A stretch of 64,000 bases of DNA from Chrysoperla carnea. Its lineage: Eukaryota; Arthropoda; Insecta; Neuroptera; Chrysopidae. Made by a program: the position numbers and the translations under genes. Below, in pieces: positions 29,046 through 42,051 of the stretch (the first letter of the stretch is position 1; the number at the start of each line of letters is the position of its first letter). The notes beneath the pieces are model-generated. The model saw only the letters and a program-made list of their open reading frames with translations, was not told the DNA's origin and did not search any database. The stretch spans positions 22,142,001 to 22,206,000 of the forward strand of contig NC_058339.1 in the NCBI RefSeq assembly GCF_905475395.1. Direction: 5' to 3'.

Positions 29046-30630
29046 ATTAACTAATTTAATTAACACAACTTCAACACTATTGAAATTTTAACTTCGATGC
29101 AGATGTCTAACCTAAGCACTCATATAAAATAAAATTTAGTTTTAACATATTATTATTAATATTTTATTCTTAACAAGTCATTTCGTTGTTTCAATTAAGC
29201 TTTGCAAGTACAACTACATTCATTGCTTTTCGCACTGACATGCTGATAAGTAAAATAATTAAATACAAGAATTTATTTTGTCGGGATTTACTGTTGTAAT
29301 TATTTTTTTTTTCCTTTTACGTTTTCAAATATCTTTCGTTCTAATTAAGTCAAATAGGAATTGAAATAAGCGTCTACATTTAATTATTTTTTTATTTTGT
29401 TTTTTTTTATAATTTATCATTTTATATGTATGTACGCAGATCACAGGTAGAATTTTTCTCAGTATTTTTATTTTAGGAAAAACGATTTTAATGAGTTCTT
29501 TCTTCTATTATAATAAAATTTAATGATTTTCCTTAAAACTTATTGACGTAGGCCGGTAAACGTGTATAAGGATAGCTAGTACATTTTTTTCAGCAAGTCA
29601 AAAATTTAATTCAATTTACTAGGGTCCCCATTTAGAAAGCGTGGATCTCTCAATAGCACAGAAAAACTCCTCAGATCTTAAGCTTTGACTGACTATTTTT
29701 TAGCACGCTGAAAATGAATTTTTACTTAAAAAGAGAAAATTTATGGAAAATGGTGAAAATTTTTGAAAAAACGTGAAAGTTTTCCGAAAAATGTGATTGC
29801 TTTACGAAATGAAACTAATTTTTTTCCACATGCATTCACTATTTTGTCTTTGCTTGTTCTGTTTTGATATTTTACTCCAAACATTGTATTCTTCATTGTA
29901 TCATTCACCGCGCTATTATATTCATCAGCATCCGTCTTCATCTGCAATTTATTTCGTCTTTTATAATTTTTTTTAATATGTATATAGTTACAGGAAGGGT
30001 TAAAATAGAGTGTTCCTTGCCTAATAATTGTAAAAATATACTAGAGGTATTTAGAAAAATAGATAGTAAAATTGTAAATTAAGGTTATTATGTCATATAT
30101 TTATTTTTCTTCGGCCGAATTCGTAACCTGATTTAAAGGTTTTTTAAAACTGCTTGAATTTTGAAATATATTGTGAAAAAATTTAAAACACGTTTGTTAA
30201 AAAAATTGCATATAATTTTTCCATTTTCGACAAAACGTACTAACTCAACTCAATTGTATTTACTTCTTCAAAATCAGTTTTTTTGAATTCGTATAATATA
30301 CCAACTAAACATTTTATATGTACCTATATAATCCAATTCGTCATAATCGTATTATAGGGATATAGAAAATATAAAATTAAAGGCTCATTAATTTTTTATT
30401 GAAATTGTAGATACAAATTCATTTATATGTTCAATCAAATGGATTACGCATTCTAGGAAATATAAATTAACCGTATAATAAATGTAGTCAGTAGAAATAT
30501 AGGTTTATGATAATTTACATCTATATGTACTTTCCCGTTTATTGCATTTTTTCATCTAGCGTATACGTACTATAAAATGTACATAAATATATAATTATTT
30601 ATATTTTAATAACGAAAAATTTAGTTATGT
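29046..30630. other. AT-rich stretch, nothing recognised
   Basis: No coding exon, RNA gene or clear element seen. Several long T and A runs. Confidence 0.5.
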
Positions 30631-30639
30631 ATACATTAA

Positions 30640-30935
30640 GGTGGATCAAAAAATCGAAATGTTTTTACTGGCGATACTAAAGAAATTGTTGCAAACACCT
30701 CTAGAATTCTCACCAAAAATAAGCTATAACAGTTTTCAATTTTTTCCTCAAGTCAAAAGAAAAAAAATTCATATCTCACTCATTTATTGACCGTGCAGCA
30801 AAAATTTATTTACTATTTTGTTGGAAATTGAATGCTATTCGTGAGAATTTTCTAGAGGTATCCAGCAACCAATTTTTGAGTGTCGCGGGTAAAAAAATAT
30901 AGTCAATTTTCTAGACTCACTCTATATATATTAAT
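30640..30935. mobile_element. Diverged inverted-repeat element (MITE-like)
   Basis: The left part (AAGAAATTGTTGCAAACACC, then TCTAGAATTCTCACC) matches the reverse complement of the right part (AAAAATTGGTTGCTGGATACC, then TCTAGAAAATTCTCACG). About 295 bp, non-coding. Ends and target duplication are not clear. Confidence 0.5.
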
Positions 30936-30989
30936 TTTATTATATTTATTTATTTATACATATTTATACACGTACTCCATATTATATAT

Positions 30990-31430
30990 TTCGAGTGTAT
31001 AGATGTTATTCACTGTAATCCTGCTAAACGGACGGACCGATTTTGATAAAATTTTGTGTGTGTGTATTCAAGTGGATACCACTGTTTTAAAAATTAAATT
31101 TCATTAAATGGTGGGAGCGCATATAAATCATATATTACACTATATTACAACTAACTCTGCATGTATTTTTTTTTTATAGTATTGAGGTATAATTAATTGT
31201 TATTCAGGTATTGTGAGTAGGTATTTATTAGAGCTATATGCGAACGCAGCGAGCTTTACTCGTGAAGGCTCCAGCCAGACCGAAGGTTTTTACGGGAAGG
31301 CTAAGCATAGTATAGATATTAATGAACTGGAGTTACGTTTCCACAGGATAACGAATTCACTTGTATATTTATATATTTACCTGTTCTTTACTTTACCCGT
31401 CATGAAATTCATATACTTATTTGAAAAATA
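30990..31430 (+). mobile_element. Transposon-derived fragment
   Basis: Contains CTGCTAAACGGACGGACCGA followed by TTTTGATAAAATTTTGTGTG, then GCGAACGCAGCGAGC. Phrases of this kind are frequent in dispersed arthropod repeats. The open frame at 31213-31431 overlaps it and has no gene character. Confidence 0.4.
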
Positions 31431-32856
31431 ATTTTGGACTCCTATGAAGTATTTAAAATATTCAAATGGGATCGGAGTAAAGCTTGAGGTTCATAACAAG
31501 GTAGTTGCGGACATAAAAATATTTTGTGTCAGATTTCATACAAAATTTGTTATTTGATAAAATATTTTATTTTATAAAAGTGAATATAATTAACATGCAT
31601 CCATGCATCCATGATAAGGTATAAAAAAAGACATAGTTTTGTGTATGTAAAAACCCGTTTTTAGAAACGATTAAAGAAACTTATATTATATTTAATAAAA
31701 AAAACAAAATGAATTGGGAAAATTTAGAAATGAAAATAAATTTTTAAATATTTTTTTTTGTAAAAAATAAACAACAACAAAAAACTTAAAAAATGTACAG
31801 TTGTGAGTATATGTATACACTGTACGTCTAAGTATTATGTTTAGTAACTTGACTGTTGTCATACATAGTGCACGTATATATAAGCATATTTGTATGAAGT
31901 TGACTATAATGGCCAAACTACGTTAAATAAAATGACTCGTAGTAAGTGTGTAGTTTTTGTATCTGAGAAAAAACAATATAGTCACGAGATAATGTAATGA
32001 AGTTGCATTTTGTGTTTTCGTTTTCCTATACATAACAACTGATTTTGTAATGTAAACATGTTAAATGTGTGACACAATCAGTGCCGCATTTACAACTGTT
32101 GTTGCCCGTTGGCGGATATTTTTGGTAGAGCCCCACTTAAGGGAATTGAAATTCTTATAAATTTATAAAGAGGAAAATTTGTAAATTAGAAAACTTAGTT
32201 TTAAATATTGACTTATTTTATCAAAATAAGTGCTTTTTACAAGCTTTTATTTAGTTTCATCTGCCAGTTGTTTGTAATCAAATTTTGCAAGTTTCACCCC
32301 CTTCTCTGTTTCTGATTTGAACTTTTTCGATGAACTTTTGCATGCATACATAAATCGGATGACAATGCATTTTTATTCAAGGTATGGCTTGACTTTACCA
32401 TATTCAAAAATACTTTTTTAGGGACAAATTTTTATTGTACTAAAAATTTTTCTTATGAGTCATTCGTACACCACTACTTATAAAAGCTTTAGGTCCTATG
32501 AATCATTCTTACATTTGTACGTTACGTTTTAATGTAAAGCAGCTTTTTTGGTATCTCATTTCTACCTCTTCGGAAAGTTTTTTCAAGAAAAAAAAAGTTG
32601 TGCCACCTGCGCAATACGTGAAAATACTTTTTCACTCAAGACGCAGGTAGGACAACCTTCCTTGCAAAACGAATTCGAAAATCAGCTTTACATCGCGTTT
32701 TGCGATTTTAATGTAGAATTAGACTGGCGTATAAAAATGAACTTTTTTTTTGTTTTTTGTGTACTTAAATTTAATTAGGAAAAATTAATTGGTTTAAAAA
32801 GTTTTAATACAGTATAATAAGAAAGGTTTTTTAGTGCCAAGACATTGAAAAGTTTT

Positions 32857-33023
32857 AAATAAATAATTAAAAAAATAAATACCCGACTGCGTTAAATAAA
32901 ATCTGCGAAGAAGACCAGTAGTTTACATAGCGATTTTAATAGTCGGGGCTCATCAAAATCTTGTTGTTTTCTTCTCAGATTTTATTTAACGCAGCCGGGT
33001 TTTTATTTTTTAATTATTTATTT
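32857..33023. mobile_element. Small hairpin MITE-like element
   Basis: About 167 bp. The left arm contains CCCGACTGCGTTAAATAAAA and the right, reverse-complemented, CCCGGCTGCGTTAAATAAAA. Both arms extend outward through AAATAAATAATTA and inward to the GAAGAA segment, 50-55 bases each. Non-coding. Confidence 0.75.
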
Positions 33024-33839
33024 TATTGATGGAGGCTCTTAGGCGGCTGCCTAGACTGTCTAAATGATTGCGCCACTGGCGCAGTTCTTTTAAATATAAA
33101 AAACATATCGGAATAAAAACCAATCACAGTGAAACTAAAAACAAAAAACATAGGTACTAATTTACTATCATCCCCATTATGTTGATCACGTAATAATAAA
33201 TTTATGATTTTCACGAATGAATTGTTGTAAGGGGCATCTAATGAATGTAATGTGAATTTATTTAAGGGTGGTATGAACTGTAACCTAATTGGAATGAGAA
33301 TTTTTATTTACATACATACATATTTACTGTCTCTGATAGAGAGTTTTATCTACAAAATTATTATTTTTGCCAGATCTACATATTTTCTGTAAAACAGAAA
33401 GTTTTAGAAAATCTATTTTCATAATTTAATAGATTGCCTATGAGATATTTCTAATTAAAAATTAGTTTATAAATGACATATTGAATGACGTCAGGTGGAT
33501 AATTTCAAATTTACTTTATATATGCATTAGTAAAAGTTTGAATTATGATCATAGTTTATACATTTATAGACCGTGAGCTCATAATGAAGCGAAATTTATA
33601 TGAATATTTTTTGTTTGCTATTTATAGAATTGAAAATGGTAAGTTTGTTAATATAAATTTTGGCATAAGGTCTGCTAATGGTCTGGAATATGTATATATC
33701 AATATTTTATACAACTCTTTGTATGATAAACAGCTCGGGAGATGCATGGTTAAGAGATGATAACGTGTAGATTATAATAACCAAAGATATCGGAGCTCTA
33801 ATTGGCGAAGGGATTTAATTAAATTCGAAAATGCTTTTC

Positions 33840-34120
33840 TATGAATACAAAATTACCCCGAAAAATGAAAAAATATGACCCAAATTAAGTGAAATTAAAA
33901 ATAAAATCATGAAAATACGAAAAAATTTGCCTTAAAAACACCGAAAATTGATTTTTTTTAACTTTATGACGTCATGATAATCCAAAAAATTTGATTTGAA
34001 AATTTGATTAATCAAGCATGTAATCCCACTAATTTGGGGTCAAAATTTTCAAATATTTGGCTAAATTTAACGTATCTTCAATAAATTTCGAAAATGCAGC
34101 ATCGTGGTTTCCACATTTGG
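33840..34120 (+). repeat. 318-bp family, degenerate copy
   Basis: Contains TTATGACGTCATGATAATCC, AATCAAGCATGTAATCCCAC and TGGGGTCAAAATTTTCAAAT in the order of the 318-bp family, but strongly diverged. Confidence 0.6.
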
Positions 34121-34436
34121 TGTAAGCGCTAATATAAACGAACATCGGCTAATATTCCCCTAATATCGGCTATCCGATTTTAGACTTCTCCCTTATATCG
34201 TGTTCCGATATAAGAATGCAAAGAAGTCACATTTTGTCTCTAAATGATTTAAAAGTTTAAAATATCATATTTTCATTGCAAATCTTCGGAAATTTGGAAT
34301 AATACCCGCCCTTCTATTGTTATAAATAAAAGGGAATGTTTGAAGTTTGAAAAAATTAGCATCCGAAATACTTTTAGTATAAATCTTAAAAAGTAGAAAT
34401 ATATAGAAATAGAAATATATGAACATAGAATAAATA

Positions 34437-34723
34437 AATAGACTTTGCATTCAGAATTTAATGAAACTTGGCATAGTTGTCCATTATTATATCATAATTA
34501 ACCATTTAAATTTTTAGGGGCCTTCAGAGAACTGAAAAAAAGATATTTTAAAGATATTTTAACATTGATCCTTATGGGAAATCACAGATTTTATTATATT
34601 TCACAAAAATGGACGTTCAGATTTTCAGTTCTCCGAAGGCCACTAAAAATTTAACTGGTTAATTATGATATAATAATTGACACCTATGACAAGTTTTATT
34701 AAATTCTGAATGCAAAGTCTATT
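34437..34723. mobile_element. Foldback MITE with arms of about 110 bp
   Basis: The left arm starts AATAGACTTTGCATTCAGAA. The right arm, reverse-complemented, starts with the same 20 bases and continues through ATTATATCATAATTAACCA and GGCCTTC-GAGAACTGAAA. The loop is about 65 bp. 287 bp in total, non-coding; no target duplication beyond a possible TA. Confidence 0.85.
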
Positions 34724-35164
34724 ACCGATATTACTACCTTAAGTAAGAAAATTGTTCAGTAGAAATATATACTTTGCAGTAGAAAAATGAAAAGTAAAAT
34801 TTGTTCTTCTTCTGACAAAAATGATGTGTGTCAGGCATAAATAAATAAATATAACACGCATATATAAATGTTATGTTCGTTATATTTAGATACTCTCATT
34901 TAATATTGTACCGGGTACCGTTCATATACGTAACTTGATGTTTGTGTAACTGTAATGGTAAAGCAATAGTCATGTTGTCGACATTCACTTTGGGTGTTAT
35001 ACGCATGAATTAATAATGTCCAGTTAGCAAGCTCATCATCCTCATATAAATAAACTCAATTTAACTTTGACAGATAACATAATGTATATGTTTTAGTTAA
35101 CTTTATGTTGTTATCATGTTCAACATATTACATATAGATACATACATTAGGTATATGTATGTAT

Positions 35165-36189
35165 TAGTGATGGGACGGATACTTAATTATTTACATTTCG
35201 CGAATGCGAATTTTAACTTTTACATGAAGCGCTCACAAATTCTAATGTATTTACTAAGCCTTATATATTATTTCTCCAGCATGTTATTTTCTGCCCATAC
35301 CTTATCTTCCTTATTTTTTTATCAAATTCATATTAGCTTCTGACGAAAAATATACTTACAGGCTAAAATTGTATCGCTTAGAAAAAACCAGGCAAAAATA
35401 TGTCTATATTTTAAATGAGTTAAATAATTCTTTTCAGCTGCGATGTCAATTTTTCGCTAGCCATCAATTATGTGCTTAATTCCGGGGCCAGTACTCCATA
35501 TTGTTGAAACCTAGTAAAGCTTGGTTAATTTTAACCACAAATTTGAAAAGTATGGCCCAAATTTAGTAGGATTACATACTTGGTTTATCAAAATTGGATA
35601 AAATTTGGATGTGATAGAGCAAAATTAAATTTTTTGGATCCTGATGACGTCATAAAGTTAAAAAATTCGATTTTCTTGATAACACAGGCAAATTTGATCC
35701 TATTTTATTGGAATTTTTTTTGAAATCCACTAATTTTGGGTCATTATTTTCAGGTACGATGTCAGTTTTACGCTAGCTATCAATTATGTGCTTAATTCCA
35801 GGACCAGGACTCCATGTTATTGAAACCTATTAGAGTTAGGTGAATTTTGACCACATATTTGAAAAGTATGACCCAAATTTAGTAGGATTACATACTTGGT
35901 TGACAAAAATAATTCAAATGTAACAGTTTTTATAGATGTTTTCCTAACTGAAGACCTCATTAAGAAGTGAATCAGCAACAGTAAAGATATTTCAAAGGAA
36001 ACTATTTTTAAAACATGTTTTCCTAATATATTAGTTGAATAATTTTTGATATTTTGTACGAAATTTGTTGTTGTTTTTTAGTCATGAGCACAGGGTAGCT
36101 AAGGGTTATGGTAGCCACGGAAGCGGAATACCGCACGGATCGAGTATACGCATCATTTTTTGCGAATGCGAATATTCGCCGCATCACTA
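35165..36189. mobile_element. hAT-like element with 8-bp duplication, carrying 318-bp family units
   Basis: 1025 bp. Inverted ends TAGTGATG (left at 35165, right at 36182-36189), followed by related G-CG-ATA and TTCGC-AATGCGAA sequence. Direct repeats GTATGTAT at 35157-35164 and 36190-36197 are a perfect 8-bp duplication. Inside, 35436-35915 consists of two units of the 318-bp family. No transposase frame. Confidence 0.75.
35436..35915 (+). repeat. 318-bp family, two partial units
   Basis: CAGCTGCGATGTCAATTTTTC, AATTCCGGGGCCAG, TTTGAAAAGTATGGCCCAAA and GATGACGTCATAAAG follow in family order, and the start of a second unit appears at about 35750. Confidence 0.85.
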
Positions 36190-36499
36190 GTATGTATTAT
36201 AATACTTACATAAAGAAACACATGCATACGTGTAGGTTAAGTTACCTGGACCTGGTTACCTGGAAAAAGAGATAAAGCTCACTATCCTGTAACAAAATTG
36301 GAGAAGTTACTAAAGCTGTTATTCTTGGATATAATTTAAATTGTTTCTTGGAAAAACCCTCAAACGTTATTTATTCAATCAAATCAATTCAATTTTATTT
36401 TTTCTTTTTTTTTTTAACAGTAGTGAACAAACCTAGAATAGAATTATTATTATCATATACCTACGTATTTTATTACCACATATACCACCAAATAAATCA

Positions 36500-37265
36500 G
36501 AAAAATACAGTGCGTCGCATTTAAGATGAAGACACCCTCATATTTTCCTTATTTATAGCAATATCGATTTGAAATTTCTGCACAGTCTTGCAGAATGACG
36601 GGTCACATTTTGTTAAGATACTTTAATCTCAGCCTGTTACAAATTGATAAATTCCGATTCTTAATATTTTGCTTAGCGTCAGAGATGAACAGAGATATCG
36701 AAAGAAACTATTCGAAAAAGTTTTATAGAATATTTTTTTATATCCACATACCCATTTTTGTGAGGAAATCAGCATTTTTAATTTGTTGATTATTTTGATC
36801 TTTTCCCAAAATTATTACAAGTTTATTGTAATATTTGAATACATTGCTAAATATTTGAATTCACTATTAAATTATTAATTTGTACAGTTTTTACATTCCA
36901 TAGCACACAAGTGATAAAATTAAACAATAAACTTTTACAATTAGCGTGCTCTGGAATGTAAAACTGGACAGATTGATAATTAATTAAATTGTTATGTATT
37001 CAAATATTTCAATAAAATTTCAATTTTTATGAGTGTAGACCTAACTAATGGAAAAATATAAAATGCTTTCTTTTCTGTATTTAGGTATAAAAAAAAATAT
37101 TCTAAGCAACTATTTTCAATAGTTCTAAGTAACTATTTCCAGTTTTTTTTCGATATCTCTAACCATATTTGACGCTAGGCAAAATATTAGGAAACAGCCC
37201 TATTTGTCAATTTGTATTAGGCTGATTTCAGTTAAGTATCATTAAAATTGCAAAATATCTGATTT
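36500..37265. mobile_element. Old palindromic (foldback) element
   Basis: Diverged inverted arms: left CAGCCTGTTACAAATTGATA ... TAATATTTTGCTTAGCGTCA ... AGAGATATCGAAA. Right, reverse-complemented: CAGCCTAATACAAATTGACA ... TAATATTTTGCCTAGCGTCA ... AGAGATATCGAAA. At the centre, TACATTCCATAGCAC and its complement face each other around 36885-36965. The frame at 36595-36789 lies in an arm and is not a gene. Confidence 0.75.
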
Positions 37266-37277
37266 TTTTTTTAATCT

Positions 37278-37445
37278 CTAATTTTGATAAAATCTAGTAT
37301 ATAAGGTAATTTTGACCCAAAAAGTACAAAAATCGGATGCATTTGTTGGCTGGTCGCATTGTTTTTGAGATACAGACTAAAATCGATCCAAAAATTCTCA
37401 GAAACTCTGTATCCAATCATTAAATTAGCCTGATTTTGAAATATT
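37278..37445 (+). repeat. Third copy of the 287-bp repeat family
   Basis: TATATAAGGTAATTTTGACC, CAAAAATCGGATGCATTTGT and GACTAAAATCGATCC match the units at 20376-20765. Confidence 0.75.
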
Positions 37446-38146
37446 GAGTAACGCAGATGGTTTTTAATAGCTGCACCCTACAAAGAAACTGCAGAAAATT
37501 TAAGTTTGATGACCATGTGCATAATTTCATGTGGAATAATTTTTTCTTCAGATGATAAAAAAGCATATTTTCTATATTTATAGAAAGAAGTACCAATAAT
37601 TTTAGTGAGGAAACGTATAACTTTAAAACTCCACAATGACTTTTTTATTTCACTGTACCACACTTTTCCATACCTTCCAAATATAGTTACTCTTGTTGAT
37701 ACGGAAAACGATGAAAAACACATGCACTTTCAACTTATGCTATTCAACCACTGTATAGGTACATCAAACGTTATAACATTTCATGTTCATCTCTGTATAG
37801 TCTGTCTGTATGGGGATGATAGTGAGTATAATAATTAAATTTGTAAACTAATATTAAATCAGATTTTGCAAAATTATAAAAACCATCAGTTTTTGTCAAA
37901 TATGAAACATCAATTATAATTTTATGATTTAATTTGTGATTTATACTGCAATAGAGTAGCAAATTACAACTAACTGTGTAAATTATTTAAATATAAATAA
38001 ACAGAATTCTCAAATTAATTTCAATATTAATATATTAAGCCTTTTAGTTGGGTTGACAATCCGACTTGAAATAAGTGAATTTTATTTTGGGGAAAATATT
38101 ATAGGCTGAGTTTTATGTCAAGACGGATGAGGCCAAACCGTTTTTT

Positions 38147-38480
38147 ATGTATATATGTAATATATATCAAGGTATACTAAGTTTAGCCCTCCAAGTGTGT
38201 AACGCTTAGAAATATTGATGTTACTAACGAAATTTTGTTATAGGTGTTTTTAAAATTATCTTATTAGTCCATTTTGGGTTGCCTGTCTGTCCCTCTGTGG
38301 ACACGATAACTCAAAAACGAAAAGAGATATCAAGCTGAAATTTTTATAGCGTGCTCAGGACGTGAAAAATGAGTCTAAGTTCGTAAATGAGCAACAATCG
38401 GTCAATTGAGTCCGTAGGACCCATCTTGTAAATCGTTAGAGATAGGACAAAAGCTTAAATATAAAAAATGTTAGAAAAAA
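38147..38480 (-). repeat. 500-bp interspersed family, truncated copy
   Basis: Begins with ATATATCAAGGTATACTAAG and continues through GTAACGCTTAGAAATATTGA, GATAACTCAAAAACGAAAAG and GTAAATCGTTAGAGATAG, then stops; the last third is missing. Confidence 0.85.
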
Positions 38481-39725
38481 TTTATTATATTAAAATTTTT
38501 ACATATTTACCGATGAAAAGGTGTGACTCGAACATGTTATCAGTTACTAAAATACATGTATTTTTTATATTTGTATCAAAAATTATAAAATTCGTTATAA
38601 ATTTATATTTAGCGGTTCTGAGTATAAATGACTAGACATCCGAGACATTTTTTTTAGGACAAAACGATTAATTTAAGTTGATATTAAAATCAATCATCTA
38701 TACAAGTGGGGGTTTTCATCTTCAGCTACGGGAAGGTTTTGAGGAGTTTAAGCACGTGTGAAAAGATCCCGACTAATAATCATAGACCTTTTGGTATAAA
38801 ATTCATAAAATTTTATCCAAAAGCTTTAACTATATTAAATGTAATAAGAGGTGTTGTTTATACAGTTTGAAAGGTATTTATAAACGTCGTCACGCAAAAC
38901 AATTACGCTATTACATCATACATATAACACTATGAAGGAGAATATTGTATTTTATTGGTTTTTTTATAGCCTTTAGCAAAAATTATTTCAAGAAATTTTG
39001 TAAAACACATGGAACAAGAAAAAAAATAAAAAAAATACTTGAAGAATATGAAAAGGCCTCCCATACGATAAAAGGATAGCAGCTAGATTTTCGAAGACTA
39101 AATAAAAAAAGGACAAAGTGTATAAATCTAAGAAACTTAAAAGTAAGTAGACAAATTGCTTATCAATGGGCTTTCGTGTGAGGTCCTAGGAAGAAAAAAA
39201 TTTCGCCAGTATCAACCGTGGTGTAGGGGCTGAAAAAAAGTAAGCCCTCGTCTTATTTCTTTGATTTATATGAGAAGAAATCATCCTGTTTGATTTCCTA
39301 ATAAGTAAACATGCATAAAACTTTCAATGTAATTGAAGAAAGCAAATAAATTTTATATTAACTTATAACTATGATATGTACCAGATAAGTATCTACGTAG
39401 CGTAAGGAGAAATTAATTTAATAATAACTGAAGGTAGGAATAGTGAAAATATTTTAAGATAATGTTCTCTAATGAAATATAATCCTATTTTTATACAGTT
39501 GAACGTTTATAAATAATTATAATATATTATCCTGAATAACTAAAAGCTGATAGGCGTAGTTCAGCATTTTTTTTTTGAAATTAATAACACTGTTGGAGAC
39601 AAATTGGAATTTTTTGGAGTACCCATGATCAACATAGCTATTTTCTATCAAATTGAACTTGCTCATCACTAAAAACCCGATTTGTTTTTAAGGTATGAAT
39701 ATTTTTAAAACTATTTTCATATACT

Positions 39726-39892
39726 CTCGTGTTGACAGACAGACGGACAGACGACCGAAAATGGACTAACTAGGTGATTTTGTGAACACCTATACCAAAA
39801 TTTTTTTGTTAGCATCAATATTTTTAAGCGTTATAAAATTGGGACTAAACTTAGTATACCTGGATATATTTTATATATACATGGTATAATAA
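39726..39892 (+). repeat. 500-bp interspersed family, end fragment
   Basis: Holds only the terminal part: GAAAATGGACTAACTAGGTG, AACACCTATACCAAAATTT, GGGACTAAACTTAGTATACC and the end ACATGGTATAAT. Confidence 0.85.
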
Positions 39893-40259
39893 GTTACATT
39901 TAGAAAAATTATAAATTCGAACCAATTAAAGAGTACAGCGTGGAAGTTCCCAAGGTTGGCAATTCTAAAATGGCTCGGGTATATATAATATAATTCATAC
40001 TGACGATAGCTACTATATAATCGAATACGTATTTAATATATAAGGCGAAAAAATTCATCTGCGTACAGATTAGCTTGCGTAAGTACTATATTGCGTAATG
40101 ACTATATCGCCAATTTAATTTTAACGATCTAATGACCAACAAACTTGCAGTTATCGCCACCGAAGCGACAAAATCAGTTGATTTTTTACTAAGGTAACTA
40201 TAGATTTAACTATTATTATCATTCGCTTAATTATACGAAGCCCTATCGGTTGTAACGTC

Positions 40260-40730
40260 TTTATTGGTAGCACTTTATACATATTCAGATTGTCTATTGG
40301 GGCGAATTATAAAGGATCACGTAATATAAGATGGCTTTCTGTGAAACTTTTTCTAACCCACCCTAAAATTTTCTTTGGATCATTCTGATCTAAAGCTCTC
40401 ACGGCCACAAATCTTTTTAACGAGTAGTTTTCGATCTATAGACGATCAAAGCTACACTTATATTTATAGTAGATAGTTCTACCAATATGACTAGGAAAAT
40501 GACATTCAGTAAAACCTTTTCGAACCGGCCCCAAAATGTTGATCGAATCGATCCGATCAAAAGTTTTCAAAGCCACCAAATTTTTTAAAGGGTAGTTTAC
40601 GAGCTACGTTGCTCGAAAACTACTAAACTTAAATGTATGTAGCCGCGAGAGCTTTTGATCAGAATGATCAAAGGAATGATCAGAAAGCCATTTTCCATTT
40701 CTATTAATGCGGGGTCCTTTCAAAAAAATT
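40260..40730. repeat. Inverted-repeat fragment of unknown element
   Basis: GATCATTCTGATCTAAAGCT at about 40379 faces AGCTTTTGATCAGAATGATC at about 40649 in opposite orientation. Between them two related segments carry CCACAAATCTTTTTAACGAG and CCACCAAATTTTTTAAAGGG. Non-coding, family unknown. Confidence 0.5.
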
Positions 40731-42051
40731 TTTTTCTCTGTATTATAATAATCATTCTGTATGAAGAATAAATATGTTCTGACGTATAATTCTAATCAAA
40801 TATATAAAGTTGGGTGAGCAGATTTGATGAGCAAATAAAAATCATTTTCTGCATGTCTGTGTATATGAAGTTCGTTCAGTCGTTTTACTGCTGTTAGTCA
40901 GTACTTGATGCTTATTCGTTGATTAATATTTCAATCAGAAATATATACACACATATAGTATGTATATGCATAGGTAGATGCTACCTGCCTGCATCATATG
41001 TTGTCATAGTATATACTACGTATTAGTCCGTAGACACACGAATAAAAAAATTGGCAGTCATATGGACTGCCGATAGAAGTAAAAACTTAGAACTTTTAAT
41101 GTAAAAATTTGAAATTTCATAATATTTGAATTAAAATTATCAAAATCAATCTGGTTTTCACATCTATTGACACTCCGAGCAACAATTATATGCATGTTTA
41201 TATGGTTTTTTATTATGTAAATATATTACGAGCTGTACAAGATAATGACAAAATATAAATACAATTTAAATGAAATAACAATATAACATAATGCCCATAT
41301 ATACAAAATCGCAACTTTAGTCGTTAAGGCGTTGTTCTGCGGACTATAGCTCCCGTGAAATAAATTATACCACGTAGGTAGATAATAAATTTATAATTTT
41401 ATATTGAATTTTCTTTCATATGACATATTGTGTGTACGGGTAAATTATTAATACAAATATTATATTTCATTTTTGCAGTTGCATTTTCTGTTTAATTCTG
41501 TTCAGTCATTGTTTCCATTTAATAAATACAATTATCGCAAGCTGTGATGTATATGGCTTAGAGCGATCATGTTAATATATTCCTGATTATGTAAATTATT
41601 ATGTACGTTGATAATATTTATTTCCTCAAACTTTGTACAAATGATAGATAAATATTTCCATTTTACAAGGTTTTTTATTTATCGCTTTTTTTCTGTATTG
41701 TTTCTTCTCAAAGGTTGTGGTTGGAAATGACGGTAGATATCTTAATATTGCAGAGATGATGGACGAAATACGAACTGTATAATAATTTAACAAAAGAAAT
41801 AATAATAGAAATATGATAAGCCTTGTTACACTAAATTGAACCAATCAAACTTTTTGAATGGTTACATAGTTTGTAAAAAGTGTGACACCTTTTTTATATT
41901 TGTTTTGTGCAAATTTTGTGTCGCAGAGTGTAAGTCACAAACACGAAAATCTACGAACACGAATTGGATACACGAGCTAAAATTAAAATCTAAATTTTTT
42001 AAATTACAAAACTAATACTGGAGTAAATCTAAGCAAAAAAAGGCTGTTATA

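Noticed and set aside
32079..33078. Possible hAT element with CAGTG-CGCA ends at 32079 and 33078.
   Set aside because: The ends are similar only over about 12 bases, and the flanking 8-mers (GACACAAT and GCGCAGTT) do not match, so no target duplication supports it.
35165..36189. Idea that inverted and tandem repeats here might be a CRISPR-like or satellite array.
   Set aside because: Units are hundreds of bases long, not spacer-repeat structured, and bounded by transposon ends in a eukaryotic genome.
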